The translations under genes and the position numbers were made by a program. From Bacteroidales bacterium UBA1215 (GTDB lineage Bacteria > Bacteroidota > Bacteroidia > Bacteroidales > WCHB1-69), in NCBI GenBank assembly GCA_002309475.1, contig DBXJ01000097.1, positions 1 to 11,453 of the forward strand: a DNA stretch of 11,453 nucleotides, given 5' to 3'. Positions within the stretch are counted from its first letter, which is position 1. Each line of letters starts with the position of its first letter. The notes under the pieces are model-generated. The model searched no databases. It saw nothing but the letters and a program-made list of their open reading frames with translations, and was not told the origin of the DNA. Of the stretch, positions 1 through 7,393 are shown in pieces.

Positions 1-272
1 ATATTGTTTTTATCAAAACTATTTTGATAAGAATATGCCAATATCGGCTGAAATCTTTTGTCAGCAGAAACAATAACAAAAGAATTTTCTGCATTAAAAA
101 TAAAAAAAGGAGATGTTGTTTTTTCATTCATTTGCACCATTTGTACATCCAATTCGCTTTGTTTACCTAAAAAATTGCAAGCCACCTTTCGTGCATCTTC
201 TTCACTTACTATTTGAGCAAACAGCTGAATTTCAACTAATAAAATAATTATTAAAAAAGTTATCTTTTTCAT
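1..272 (-). CDS. Secreted protein with Spi prodomain, probable C10 (streptopain-like) cysteine peptidase, 3' end off-window
   Basis: The first 90 codons of a gene that runs off the left edge. The product opens with a classic signal peptide (MKKITFLIIILLVEIQLFAQ, cleavage probably after the last A or Q). It is followed by a segment typical of the Spi inhibitor/prodomain at the N-terminus of family C10 peptidases: an SEEDARKVACNFL helix at about residues 22-34, then FFIFNAENSFVIVSADKRFQPILAYS at about 57-82 (only the pattern F-I-F-N, then F-V-I-V-S-A-D, then P-I-L-A-Y-S matters). In this family the prodomain keeps the secreted cysteine protease inactive until export or processing. The catalytic Cys/His domain lies outside the window, so the enzyme call is inferred; some Bacteroidota proteins carry a Spi domain without a protease. 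The ATG at 272 is favoured because the signal peptide starts there and a -7 box lies 33 bases upstream. The gene is divergent from the barrel gene at 401. Confidence 0.8.
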   Translation of the reverse strand, partial: MKKITFLIIILLVEIQLFAQIVSEEDARKVACNFLGKQSELDVQMVQMNEKTTSPFFIFNAENSFVIVSADKRFQPILAYSYQNSFDKNN

Positions 273-305
273 TTTTAAATTCTTTTCAATCATTAAACTA
301 TTCTG

Positions 306-313
306 CAAAGTTA
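306..313 (-). promoter_or_regulatory. Bacteroidota -7 promoter box for the Spi/C10 gene
   Basis: On the minus strand this reads TAACTTTG, a perfect match to the Bacteroidota sigma-factor -7 consensus TAnnTTTG, and it is followed by CA. Its last base is 33 bases upstream of the ATG at 272, which leaves a short leader. I see no TTG at the expected -33 position; the upstream DNA is A/T-rich instead. Assigned from motif and position only. Confidence 0.6.
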
Positions 314-371
314 GCATTTTTAACATTATATTTATAAAGAAAATCATTTTTTTTTATTAAGAAAAAAATTG

Positions 372-379
372 TATTTTTG
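372..379 (+). promoter_or_regulatory. Bacteroidota -7 promoter box for the barrel/ABC exporter unit
   Basis: TATTTTTG matches TAnnTTTG perfectly and is followed by CA, as in the other three gene-proximal boxes in this window. It ends 21 bases before the ATG at 401. A nine-T run (347-355) sits 16 to 24 bases upstream, where a -33 element would be expected; no TTG is present there. The box overlaps an in-frame TTG at 377, which argues that 377 is not the true start codon because it would lie upstream of the transcription start. Confidence 0.6.
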
Positions 380-400
380 CAGATTATTTGCTTTAGAAAA

Positions 401-3400
401 ATGCAAGTGAAATTGAACATAAAATATGCTACACTTATTCAGGTGATTGTTGCCATAACAATTATTATAATTACTACAATTTCACCTAATTATGCTCAAT
501 TTCAAAATGGTTCAAACATGTCGTTCGGACAAAACAGAATACAATATACCACACGAGAATGGAGTTACTACCGCACTGATTTTGCTGATATATATTACTA
601 TCCGCAAAGCAAAGAATTGGCAATTTATTCTGCCTCACACTTGCCGGGCATTCTCTCTGAAATGGAAAATAAAATCGGTATTGTCTGCAGCAAAAAAATT
701 CAGTTGGTGGTTTATGCCCGTCAAAGCGATTTTCAGCAGTCCAATATCGGTTTGGAAAACGACGATTTTTTCAATACAGGCGGTGTATCCTACATATACG
801 ACCACAAAGTTTTTCTTTATTTTGACGGAAGTATCAAAGATTTTCATCAAAAATTCCGCAACGGCATCGCCCGCATGCTGATTGCAGAATATATCGGCGG
901 AAATAGCATCGGATCAAATATTGCCGCCTCCTATGTCCCCGCTTTTCCAATTTGGTTTACAGACGGATTGAGTCACTACTTGGCTAACGGATTTACCAAA
1001 GAAATAGAACTACAAGTAAAAGACGGCATTAAAAGCGGCTTGTATAAAAAATTCTATCAATTAAATGTCGCTAATCAAATCACGGCAGGTATATCCATTT
1101 GGAATTTTATAGAAAAAAAATATGGTATTAACAATTTAAACATTTTCTTACTCTATTCGGCCAGTAGTCACAATTATGAACGTGCATGCATGCAAACATT
1201 TGGCATGACTTTCAAAGATTTATTAGCAGAATGGAATGATTACTACGAAAAAAATCTACCCGATTCTTTAGGTGAAGAAAAAATAGAGGAAATTCACCTC
1301 AAATACAAAAAGAATACGCAATATATGCATCCGCAAATTTCTCCGGATGGCACTTCTTTAGCATACGTTACCAATTGTGATGGACAAATAAAAATTCATA
1401 TTTTAGGTGGAAACAACGCAAAAGACAAGGTGATATATAAGAAAAATTATCGTTTGGATCTCAATCCTGACTATACTTTTCCACTTATTGCATGGGCACC
1501 CAATGGTAAGTTTCTCACTTTAGCGGAAGAATGGCATGACAAAGTCTATTTACGCAACTATATAATTGACGAACAAAAATGGGATGAACGACAAGTGATT
1601 TTCATCAATAAAATAGTTGATTTTCAATATTCCCAAGATGGAAAAACAATTGCCATGTCTGCCATTCAAAAAGGACAATCAGACATTTATTTATACAACC
1701 TTTCTTCTCGCTCATTACAACAAATTACCAACGATTTAGCCGACGATGCAGCACCATGCATTATTAATAATCAATTTTTGATTTTTAGTTCTAACAGAAA
1801 TTCAGATTCCTTGTCAGCAACGAGTAATTATAGTACAGACAAATACGATTTGTATTTATATGATATTAAAACAGAGAACAAACTTTTGACCAAACTTACC
1901 AATTCCCCTGACAAAGAAGAATTCAATACCATCAATGCCACTGAAGACTACATATCATTTTTAGCAACATCAGATAGCGAAACCAGCAGAATGTTAGGCA
2001 AATTTGAAAATGTTATATCTCGCATTGATACATCCATTCACTATGCCTATCAAGTAAAAAATTTCCCAATTGACCAATTTAATATCAATATCAAAAATCA
2101 ATCTATAGACAACAATCAATCTATTGTCTATCAACAATATTACAATCATGGACAATGGAAACTAGGAAAAAATTTCTATGTAGATTTCTCCAAATATAAA
2201 ATTCCGGATTTCAACGAACAACCAATACAAACAACCAATGATTCTATCAACAATGATGAGAATACTGACAATCAACAGTTAAGTACAAAGAAGACTAAAC
2301 GCTTACGCCAAATTAAATTATCCGATGTAAGACGTCAAGGAGGCGATTCAACGATAACAAGTGACAACCTATCAGTTACTTCAAACGAAGAAGAAAAAAA
2401 CGAACAACTTGTTCCGCGTAACTACTACACACAATACTATATCAACAAAATGGTAGAGCAATTAGATTTATCATTCTTAAATATGTCCTACCAACAATTT
2501 ATGAACACCAGCTCACCTATATATCTCAATGGTGGATTAAATGCATTTTTCTTGGTGGGTTTAACCGATATTCTGGAAAATCACAGAATGGTAGGTGGCA
2601 TTCGATTGTCATTTACATCTTTGGGCAACATAGAATTTTTATATTCTTATGAGAATCTTGAAAAACGACTTGACAGGCAAATAGTTGCATACTATCAAAA
2701 GCAAAAAACTGCCGATGATTACAATATTATCTTGCAACAAAATGCTTCCATTTTCTACCTATTGAAATATCCTTTTGATAAAGCACAAAGTTTAAGATTT
2801 ACGTTTGAATTACGCTACAATCGACAAGATTGGAAATCTATCAGCGACTACTCATTAGCACTTGGTCCCCAGCATAGTTTTTGGACAGGAGGAAAAGTGG
2901 AATATATTTTAGATTTCTCTAGAAAATTGGATGCCAATATTCTAACCGGTTTCCGTGGAAAAATATTTACAGAAGCTTCTTGTACGCCTGCCAAAGAATT
3001 TAAATATATGAGTGTATCCGGTCTTGATTTCAGATACTATGCTCCATTGGCACGAACATTGATATGGGCTAATCGTCTATCGGGAAGTTGTTCTTTGGGC
3101 AATGCTCCGCTCATATATTATTTAGGTGGCGTTGACAATTGGATTTTTGCCAAATTTAATTCAGAAATTTCTATTGAACCCAATATCAACTATGCCTATC
3201 AAACTTTGGCAACGCCTATGCGTGGATTTTCACAAAACATTCGTAACGGAAACAATTTTATATTGTTCAACACCGAACTTCGCTGGCAGATTATACAAAC
3301 ATTTGTTCAAAAACCTTTAAGAAGTGATTTTTTACGTTCCTTCCAATTAGTAGGATTTTTTGATGCAGGAACGGCCTGGTCAGGATTGAATCCCTACAAC

Positions 3401-3613
3401 AAAAACAACGCTTTATATACTAGAACTATCACTTCCGGAAGCAATTTGCGCATCACCATTCATAAACAAACCGACCCGATCGTATATGGATTCGGCACCG
3501 GCATACGATTTATGTTATTTAGCTATTTCTTACGCTTTGACTATGCATGGGGCATTGAAAACGGAAAAATCAGCAACCACCAATTTTATCTTTCACTTAA
3601 TTTAGACTTCTAA
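401..3613 (+). CDS. Exported protein: degenerate peptidase-MA-like domain, PD40/TolB-like propeller and C-terminal outer-membrane beta-barrel
   Basis: A 1070-residue protein of a Bacteroidota family often labelled 'translocation protein TolB' or 'PD40 domain protein'. Residues 1-32 form a signal peptide (hydrophobic core, ...NYA then Q). Residues about 35-285 resemble a peptidase-MA-like domain, ending in the PxWFTDGL-type motif (IWFTDGLSHYLANG, 184-197), but I find no HExxH zinc motif. Residues about 302-550 hold PD40-type propeller blades (ISPDGTSLAYVT, YSQDGKTIAMSA, DIYLYNL, DLYLYDI). Residues about 605-670 are a polar Asn/Asp/Thr-rich linker. Residues about 690-1070 look like an Omp85-type barrel: repeated amphipathic strands, GFFDAGTAW near 985-993, GFGTGIRF near 1030-1037, and a C-terminal aromatic residue (LNLDF), the usual signal for Bam insertion. 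The ATG at 401 is preferred to the TTG at 377. The stop overlaps the next start by one base (TAATG). Role inferred: a periplasm-facing outer-membrane protein working with the exporter. Confidence 0.75.
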   Translation: MQVKLNIKYATLIQVIVAITIIIITTISPNYAQFQNGSNMSFGQNRIQYTTREWSYYRTDFADIYYYPQSKELAIYSASHLPGILSEMENKIGIVCSKKIQLVVYARQSDFQQSNIGLENDDFFNTGGVSYIYDHKVFLYFDGSIKDFHQKFRNGIARMLIAEYIGGNSIGSNIAASYVPAFPIWFTDGLSHYLANGFTKEIELQVKDGIKSGLYKKFYQLNVANQITAGISIWNFIEKKYGINNLNIFLLYSASSHNYERACMQTFGMTFKDLLAEWNDYYEKNLPDSLGEEKIEEIHLKYKKNTQYMHPQISPDGTSLAYVTNCDGQIKIHILGGNNAKDKVIYKKNYRLDLNPDYTFPLIAWAPNGKFLTLAEEWHDKVYLRNYIIDEQKWDERQVIFINKIVDFQYSQDGKTIAMSAIQKGQSDIYLYNLSSRSLQQITNDLADDAAPCIINNQFLIFSSNRNSDSLSATSNYSTDKYDLYLYDIKTENKLLTKLTNSPDKEEFNTINATEDYISFLATSDSETSRMLGKFENVISRIDTSIHYAYQVKNFPIDQFNINIKNQSIDNNQSIVYQQYYNHGQWKLGKNFYVDFSKYKIPDFNEQPIQTTNDSINNDENTDNQQLSTKKTKRLRQIKLSDVRRQGGDSTITSDNLSVTSNEEEKNEQLVPRNYYTQYYINKMVEQLDLSFLNMSYQQFMNTSSPIYLNGGLNAFFLVGLTDILENHRMVGGIRLSFTSLGNIEFLYSYENLEKRLDRQIVAYYQKQKTADDYNIILQQNASIFYLLKYPFDKAQSLRFTFELRYNRQDWKSISDYSLALGPQHSFWTGGKVEYILDFSRKLDANILTGFRGKIFTEASCTPAKEFKYMSVSGLDFRYYAPLARTLIWANRLSGSCSLGNAPLIYYLGGVDNWIFAKFNSEISIEPNINYAYQTLATPMRGFSQNIRNGNNFILFNTELRWQIIQTFVQKPLRSDFLRSFQLVGFFDAGTAWSGLNPYNKNNALYTRTITSGSNLRITIHKQTDPIVYGFGTGIRFMLFSYFLRFDYAWGIENGKISNHQFYLSLNLDF

Positions 3614-5433
3614 TGGACGAAATAAAAAGAGTTTTTCCATATATCAACCCATACAAATGGAATATTGCAAAAGCAGTTATTTGTAATATTTTATATGCAT
3701 TTTTCTCTCTTTTTACTTTGGCTATGATTGTGCCTTTTATATCAGTGATTTTCGGATTGATTGAACCTATCTATGTAAAACCGAACCTCACTATTGATAC
3801 ACAAAGTTGGATAGACACACTCTCCTATTACATTACTATGATTGAAAACAGCCATGGAATCTATTGGGCATTGTTATTCGTTTCATGTCTCTTTTTAGCA
3901 TGCTCTTTACTTTCCAATCTATTTAAATATTTATACTATTTTTTTATTACCCCTATCAATGCAAATACCATTAAAGATATTCGTAATGAATTATACAACA
4001 AAATTTTAGTACTTCCTCTTTCCTACTATACCAAACATCAATCGGGAGATATTATCACCAGAATCAATGCCGACATACAAGAAGTGGATACACTGGTAAG
4101 AAGAACTGTCGAATTGGTATTACAACAGCCGTTTGTAATATTGGTTTTCTTGTGTACGCTGATGATAATCAGTCCCACATTAACCATTATGTCGTTGATA
4201 TTAGTACCGACTGTCGGCTATGCGGCAAGCAAAATCACCAAGAAAATCCGCTTGAAAGCAAAAAAAGGACAAGAAGAATTGAGTAAACTTTCCGCAGACT
4301 ATGAAGAAAGCATTTCCGGCATTAGAGTGATAAAAAGTTTCAATGCAGAAGATTTCTTCAATCAAAAATTCCAATCACACAATCATGAATTTGCCACCAC
4401 TACCAAGAAAATGTTGCGATACACCGAATTGGCCGCCCCGCTTTCTGAAATATTGACAATTTTTGCCATGTTGGTAGTCATATTCGTTGGAAGTATTTTC
4501 ATTTTTAACAACAACAATCATTTCACTTCTGAAAGTTTGATACTGTTTGTTTTGGTATTTGCCCGTTTGATTCCACCCATTCAAAGCAGCATTCGTGCAT
4601 ATAGCTACATACAAAAAGGCATTATATCGGCAAAACGTATTTTTGAAGTGATGGATAGTGATGAAAAAATCATCGAAAAACCTCATGCCTTGCCTATTAA
4701 AGATTTCTCTGATAAAATTGTCTTTCAAAATGTTCTCTTTCACTATGAACAACAAACTGTACTACAAGATTTCAATCTTGACATTCACAAGGGAGAGAAA
4801 ATTGCTCTTGTAGGAGCATCAGGAAGCGGAAAAACAACTATAGTCAACCTTTTATTACGATTATACGACATAGAAGACGGCAGTTTGACTATTGACGGAA
4901 AACCTATACAAGATTACATTATTTCTGATGTGAGGGCTTTGTTCGGACTAGTTTCTCAAGATGTCATATTATTCAACGACACTATTGCCAACAACATTTG
5001 TTTTTCTAAAACATCTTTCTCCGAACAAGATATTATTACAGCTGCTAAAATTGCCGATGCACACAATTTTATAACTTCCATGCCACAACAATATCAAACT
5101 ATTATCGGTGACAGAGGTATGAACTTATCCGGCGGACAAAGACAAAAAATCAGTATTGCACGAGCCATACTCAACAATCCGCCTATCTTAGTATTTGACG
5201 AAGCTACTTCTTCTTTGGATAGTCAATCTGAAATTTCTGTACAAAAAGCCATTGAAAAAATTACAAAAGACAAAACAACTATCATCATTGCACATAAGTT
5301 AAAAACAGTTCAGGATGCTGATAGAATATTAGTTTTAAGCAAAGGAAAAATAATGGAAGAAGGCAATCATCAAACCCTAATGGCATTGAAAGGTCTTTAC
5401 TATTCAATGGTTTCCGGCCAAGAATTAAAATAA
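3613..5433 (+). CDS. MsbA-type ABC exporter (fused transmembrane and ATPase domains)
   Basis: A 606-residue half-transporter expected to act as a homodimer in the inner membrane, of the length usual for MsbA-like lipid flippases. The transmembrane domain spans about 1-330, with hydrophobic segments near 18-50, 83-112, 165-207, 276-299 and 307-325. The ATPase domain contains every expected motif: Walker A GASGSGKT (401-408), Q-loop Gln449, signature LSGGQ (505-509), Walker B ILVFDE (525-530) with catalytic Glu530, D-loop SSLD (533-536) and H-loop His561. It should therefore be catalytically competent. The ATG at 3613 overlaps the stop of the barrel gene (TAATG), so translation is probably coupled and the two are co-transcribed. 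Substrate is inferred: lipid A core or another lipid is likely from family resemblance, but bacterial multidrug and peptide exporters share this architecture and sequence alone does not separate them. No gene symbol is given for that reason. Confidence 0.88.
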   Translation: MDEIKRVFPYINPYKWNIAKAVICNILYAFFSLFTLAMIVPFISVIFGLIEPIYVKPNLTIDTQSWIDTLSYYITMIENSHGIYWALLFVSCLFLACSLLSNLFKYLYYFFITPINANTIKDIRNELYNKILVLPLSYYTKHQSGDIITRINADIQEVDTLVRRTVELVLQQPFVILVFLCTLMIISPTLTIMSLILVPTVGYAASKITKKIRLKAKKGQEELSKLSADYEESISGIRVIKSFNAEDFFNQKFQSHNHEFATTTKKMLRYTELAAPLSEILTIFAMLVVIFVGSIFIFNNNNHFTSESLILFVLVFARLIPPIQSSIRAYSYIQKGIISAKRIFEVMDSDEKIIEKPHALPIKDFSDKIVFQNVLFHYEQQTVLQDFNLDIHKGEKIALVGASGSGKTTIVNLLLRLYDIEDGSLTIDGKPIQDYIISDVRALFGLVSQDVILFNDTIANNICFSKTSFSEQDIITAAKIADAHNFITSMPQQYQTIIGDRGMNLSGGQRQKISIARAILNNPPILVFDEATSSLDSQSEISVQKAIEKITKDKTTIIIAHKLKTVQDADRILVLSKGKIMEEGNHQTLMALKGLYYSMVSGQELK

Positions 5434-5437
5434 GCGA

Positions 5438-6049
5438 CTACAATTTTTCTATTGCCCAATTACCTTCGTTGAACAACAAATCGATACACGATAAATTGGG
5501 AATAAATCCTGTTTTTTCCAAAAAAACTTGTCGATAAACATTCATATTGTTGAAAGGATAATCTGCACATTCTCTTTTCTTAGGATGGATTATCAATCGC
5601 AAATCTTCATTTTTATCTAAAACAGCATAAGTTGACGTAAAATGTAATTTTTTGTCAATCTTGAATAATTTCAGCAATATTGTCAACAACTGAATATTAA
5701 AATCAAAAAGATATATAATATCCTGCTGATGATAAAATGGATAGAAATAATCTTTATAATATAAAAAGAACGGACTTGCATTGTATGCAGCTTCTATTGC
5801 CCGCCAATGCATACGCTGCCAAGGTTGACTATAGTCAATTTCTACTTTTGTAATCGGACAATTGTGCAAACCATGTTTTTTCACAGGTATCGTCAAAGGC
5901 AAAATACCATTGGCCGTTGGTATCAATGCCCTGTTTCTATATGTTTGTTTTACAAAATTTTCACATTTTTCTATCTCCACATCCTCTTTTAGAAGCAAAG
6001 ACAGATATTCAACGGGTGGCAGATAAGCAGTTGACAGCAATATACTCAT
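5438..6049 (-). CDS. WbqC-like family protein
   Basis: A 203-residue cytoplasmic-looking protein without signal peptide or membrane segments. It shows the run of conserved motifs of the WbqC-like family (Pfam WbqC): STAYLPPVEY (6-15), KQTYRNR (34-40), LTIPV (52-56), W77-Q78 followed by HWRAI (81-85), SPFF (92-95), and the C-terminal block FIPNLSCIDLLFNEG (182-196). The family is named after a gene in O-antigen clusters and is common in Bacteroidota; its biochemical activity is not established to my knowledge, so only a loose link to surface polysaccharide can be offered. The ATG at 6049 shares one base with the murA stop (TGATG), which indicates translational coupling; a TTG three bases further upstream is the less likely start. 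The gene ends 4 bases from the stop of the convergent ABC exporter. Confidence 0.85.
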   Translation of the reverse strand: MSILLSTAYLPPVEYLSLLLKEDVEIEKCENFVKQTYRNRALIPTANGILPLTIPVKKHGLHNCPITKVEIDYSQPWQRMHWRAIEAAYNASPFFLYYKDYFYPFYHQQDIIYLFDFNIQLLTILLKLFKIDKKLHFTSTYAVLDKNEDLRLIIHPKKRECADYPFNNMNVYRQVFLEKTGFIPNLSCIDLLFNEGNWAIEKL

Positions 6050-7356
6050 CAATCAATACGTCTAATATCAGCACCTATGGCATTCAATCGTTTGTCAATA
6101 TCTTGATAGCCACGATCGATTTGTTCAATATTGTGAATTATACTCTTGCCTTTTGCACTCAAAGCTGCTATCAACAATGCCACACCCGCCCTGATATCAG
6201 GAGAAGTCATCACGGTTCCTCGCAATGTATTCTCGTGGTTAAGACCGATAACAGTGGCTCTATGAGGGTCGCAAAGAATAATTTTTGCACCCATATCTAT
6301 CAGTTTATCAACAAAGAACAATCTACTTTCAAACATTTTTTGATGTATCAACACACTACCTTTTGCTTGAATAGCTGTTACCAATGCTATACTGATTAAA
6401 TCGGGTGTAAATCCCGGCCATGGTGCATCTGCAATAGTCATAATAGAACCGTCCATAAACGATTCTACTTCATAAGTTTGTTGTTCGGGAATAAAGATAT
6501 CATCTCCATGACGTTCAAGTTTAATTCCCAATCGCTTAAACACATCCGGAATGATTCCTAAATAATCATATCCGACATTTTTGATATTGATTTCAGATTG
6601 TGTGAGCGCTGCCATACCAATAAAACTACCTATTTCAATCATATCCGGCAACAATCTATGCTCACAACCATGCAATTTTTCTACACCTTCTATTGTCAGC
6701 AAATTGGAACCTACGCCGGAAATTTTTGCTCCCATACTATTTAGCATGGTACAAAGTTGATATAAATAAGGCTCACACGCAGCATTGAAAATAGTGGTGG
6801 TTCCTTTTGCCAATACAGCCGCCATAACAATGTTGGCAGTTCCTGTCACAGAGGCCTCATCTAACAACATGTAGGTACCTTTCAACTGTTCTGTTTCAAC
6901 AACATAGGAAGCATTTTGAGCAGAATAAGTGAGTTTTGCTCCTAATTTTTGCAAACCGATAAAATGTGTATCCAAACGTCTTCTTCCGATTTTATCACCA
7001 CCGGGTGCAGGTGCCACTCCTTTTTTAAAACGCCCCAACATAGGACCTAATATCATTATCGAACCTCGCAAAGCACTGGCCTTTTGATAAAATTCCTTAC
7101 TCTGCAAATAACTAAAGTCCAAATTGCCGGCCTGAAAACTATATGTATCTTCATTCAATTTTTGAACATCCACTCCCACCCCTTTTAACAAATCTATCAA
7201 TCGATTGACATCGTGAATATTGGGAACATTTGATATAGTCACTTTTTCATCGGTCAACAATGTTGCACACAACACTTGCAAAGCTTCGTTTTTGGCACCT
7301 TTAGGAACCAATTCGCCCTTCAGCCTATTTCCTCCATAAATTTCAAAACTGCTCAT
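6049..7356 (-). CDS. murA: UDP-N-acetylglucosamine 1-carboxyvinyltransferase MurA
   Basis: A 435-residue enzyme that transfers enolpyruvate from phosphoenolpyruvate to UDP-GlcNAc, the first committed cytoplasmic step of peptidoglycan synthesis. It is full length for the family. Visible active-site features are Lys22-Asn23 (GAKNEA), Arg97 (LRGS), the loop PGGDKIGRRRLDTHF (118-132), Asp319 (PGFTPDL), Asp387/Arg389 (SPDIRAG) and Arg415 (DRGY). The residue matching E. coli Cys115 is Asp121, the variant known to retain activity and to block covalent attack by fosfomycin. The GSFIGMAA and DEASVTGTAN motifs are as usual. A -7 box lies 18 bases upstream of the ATG, within the 37-base gap after dnaE, so the gene probably has its own promoter and also carries the WbqC-like gene, with which it overlaps by one base. 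Confidence 0.97.
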   Translation of the reverse strand: MSSFEIYGGNRLKGELVPKGAKNEALQVLCATLLTDEKVTISNVPNIHDVNRLIDLLKGVGVDVQKLNEDTYSFQAGNLDFSYLQSKEFYQKASALRGSIMILGPMLGRFKKGVAPAPGGDKIGRRRLDTHFIGLQKLGAKLTYSAQNASYVVETEQLKGTYMLLDEASVTGTANIVMAAVLAKGTTTIFNAACEPYLYQLCTMLNSMGAKISGVGSNLLTIEGVEKLHGCEHRLLPDMIEIGSFIGMAALTQSEINIKNVGYDYLGIIPDVFKRLGIKLERHGDDIFIPEQQTYEVESFMDGSIMTIADAPWPGFTPDLISIALVTAIQAKGSVLIHQKMFESRLFFVDKLIDMGAKIILCDPHRATVIGLNHENTLRGTVMTSPDIRAGVALLIAALSAKGKSIIHNIEQIDRGYQDIDKRLNAIGADIRRID

Positions 7357-7374
7357 ATCTTACGCTTAATTTTG

Positions 7375-7382
7375 CAAAAGTA
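7375..7382 (-). promoter_or_regulatory. Bacteroidota -7 promoter box for murA and the WbqC-like gene
   Basis: Reads TACTTTTG on the minus strand, followed by CA, a perfect TAnnTTTG match. It ends 18 bases before the murA ATG, so the leader would be only about 10-12 bases. It lies between the dnaE stop and murA, implying that murA need not depend on read-through from dnaE. The overlapping palindrome TTTTGCAAAA also creates a TAATTTTG on the plus strand (7367-7374), but no plus-strand gene follows. Confidence 0.6.
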
Positions 7383-7393
7383 CAATTTTTTCT

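Noticed and set aside
377..400. In-frame TTG start giving the barrel protein eight extra residues
   Set aside because: The TTG lies inside the predicted -7 box and would be upstream of the transcript start; the signal peptide begins naturally at the ATG at 401.
2096..2131. An 11-base direct repeat (AATCAATCTAT, 2096-2106 and 2114-2124) overlapping an 8-base inverted repeat (2105-2112 and 2124-2131)
   Set aside because: It lies inside the barrel gene and encodes a duplicated NQSI in a low-complexity stretch; too short and AT-rich to be called a mobile or regulatory element.
4375..4755. Minus-strand open frame of 126 codons
   Set aside because: Wholly antisense to the ABC exporter, with His/Phe/Asn-rich translation typical of a shadow frame.
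5455..5500. Inverted repeat CCCAATT/AATTGGG at the convergent junction, considered as a terminator
   Set aside because: The loop is 32 bases, the stem 7 pairs, and no T run follows on either strand; it also lies within the wbqC-like coding region.
6050..6052. TTG start giving the WbqC-like protein one extra residue
   Set aside because: The adjacent ATG at 6049 gives a standard one-base stop/start overlap and is the usual family start.
5917..6399. Plus-strand open frame of 160 codons across the wbqC/murA junction
   Set aside because: It is antisense to two well-supported overlapping genes, and its translation shows no recognisable domain; a frame shadow.
7367..7374. Plus-strand TAATTTTG between murA and dnaE
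   Set aside because: A by-product of the TTTTGCAAAA palindrome around the murA box; no plus-strand gene follows, only antisense sequence.
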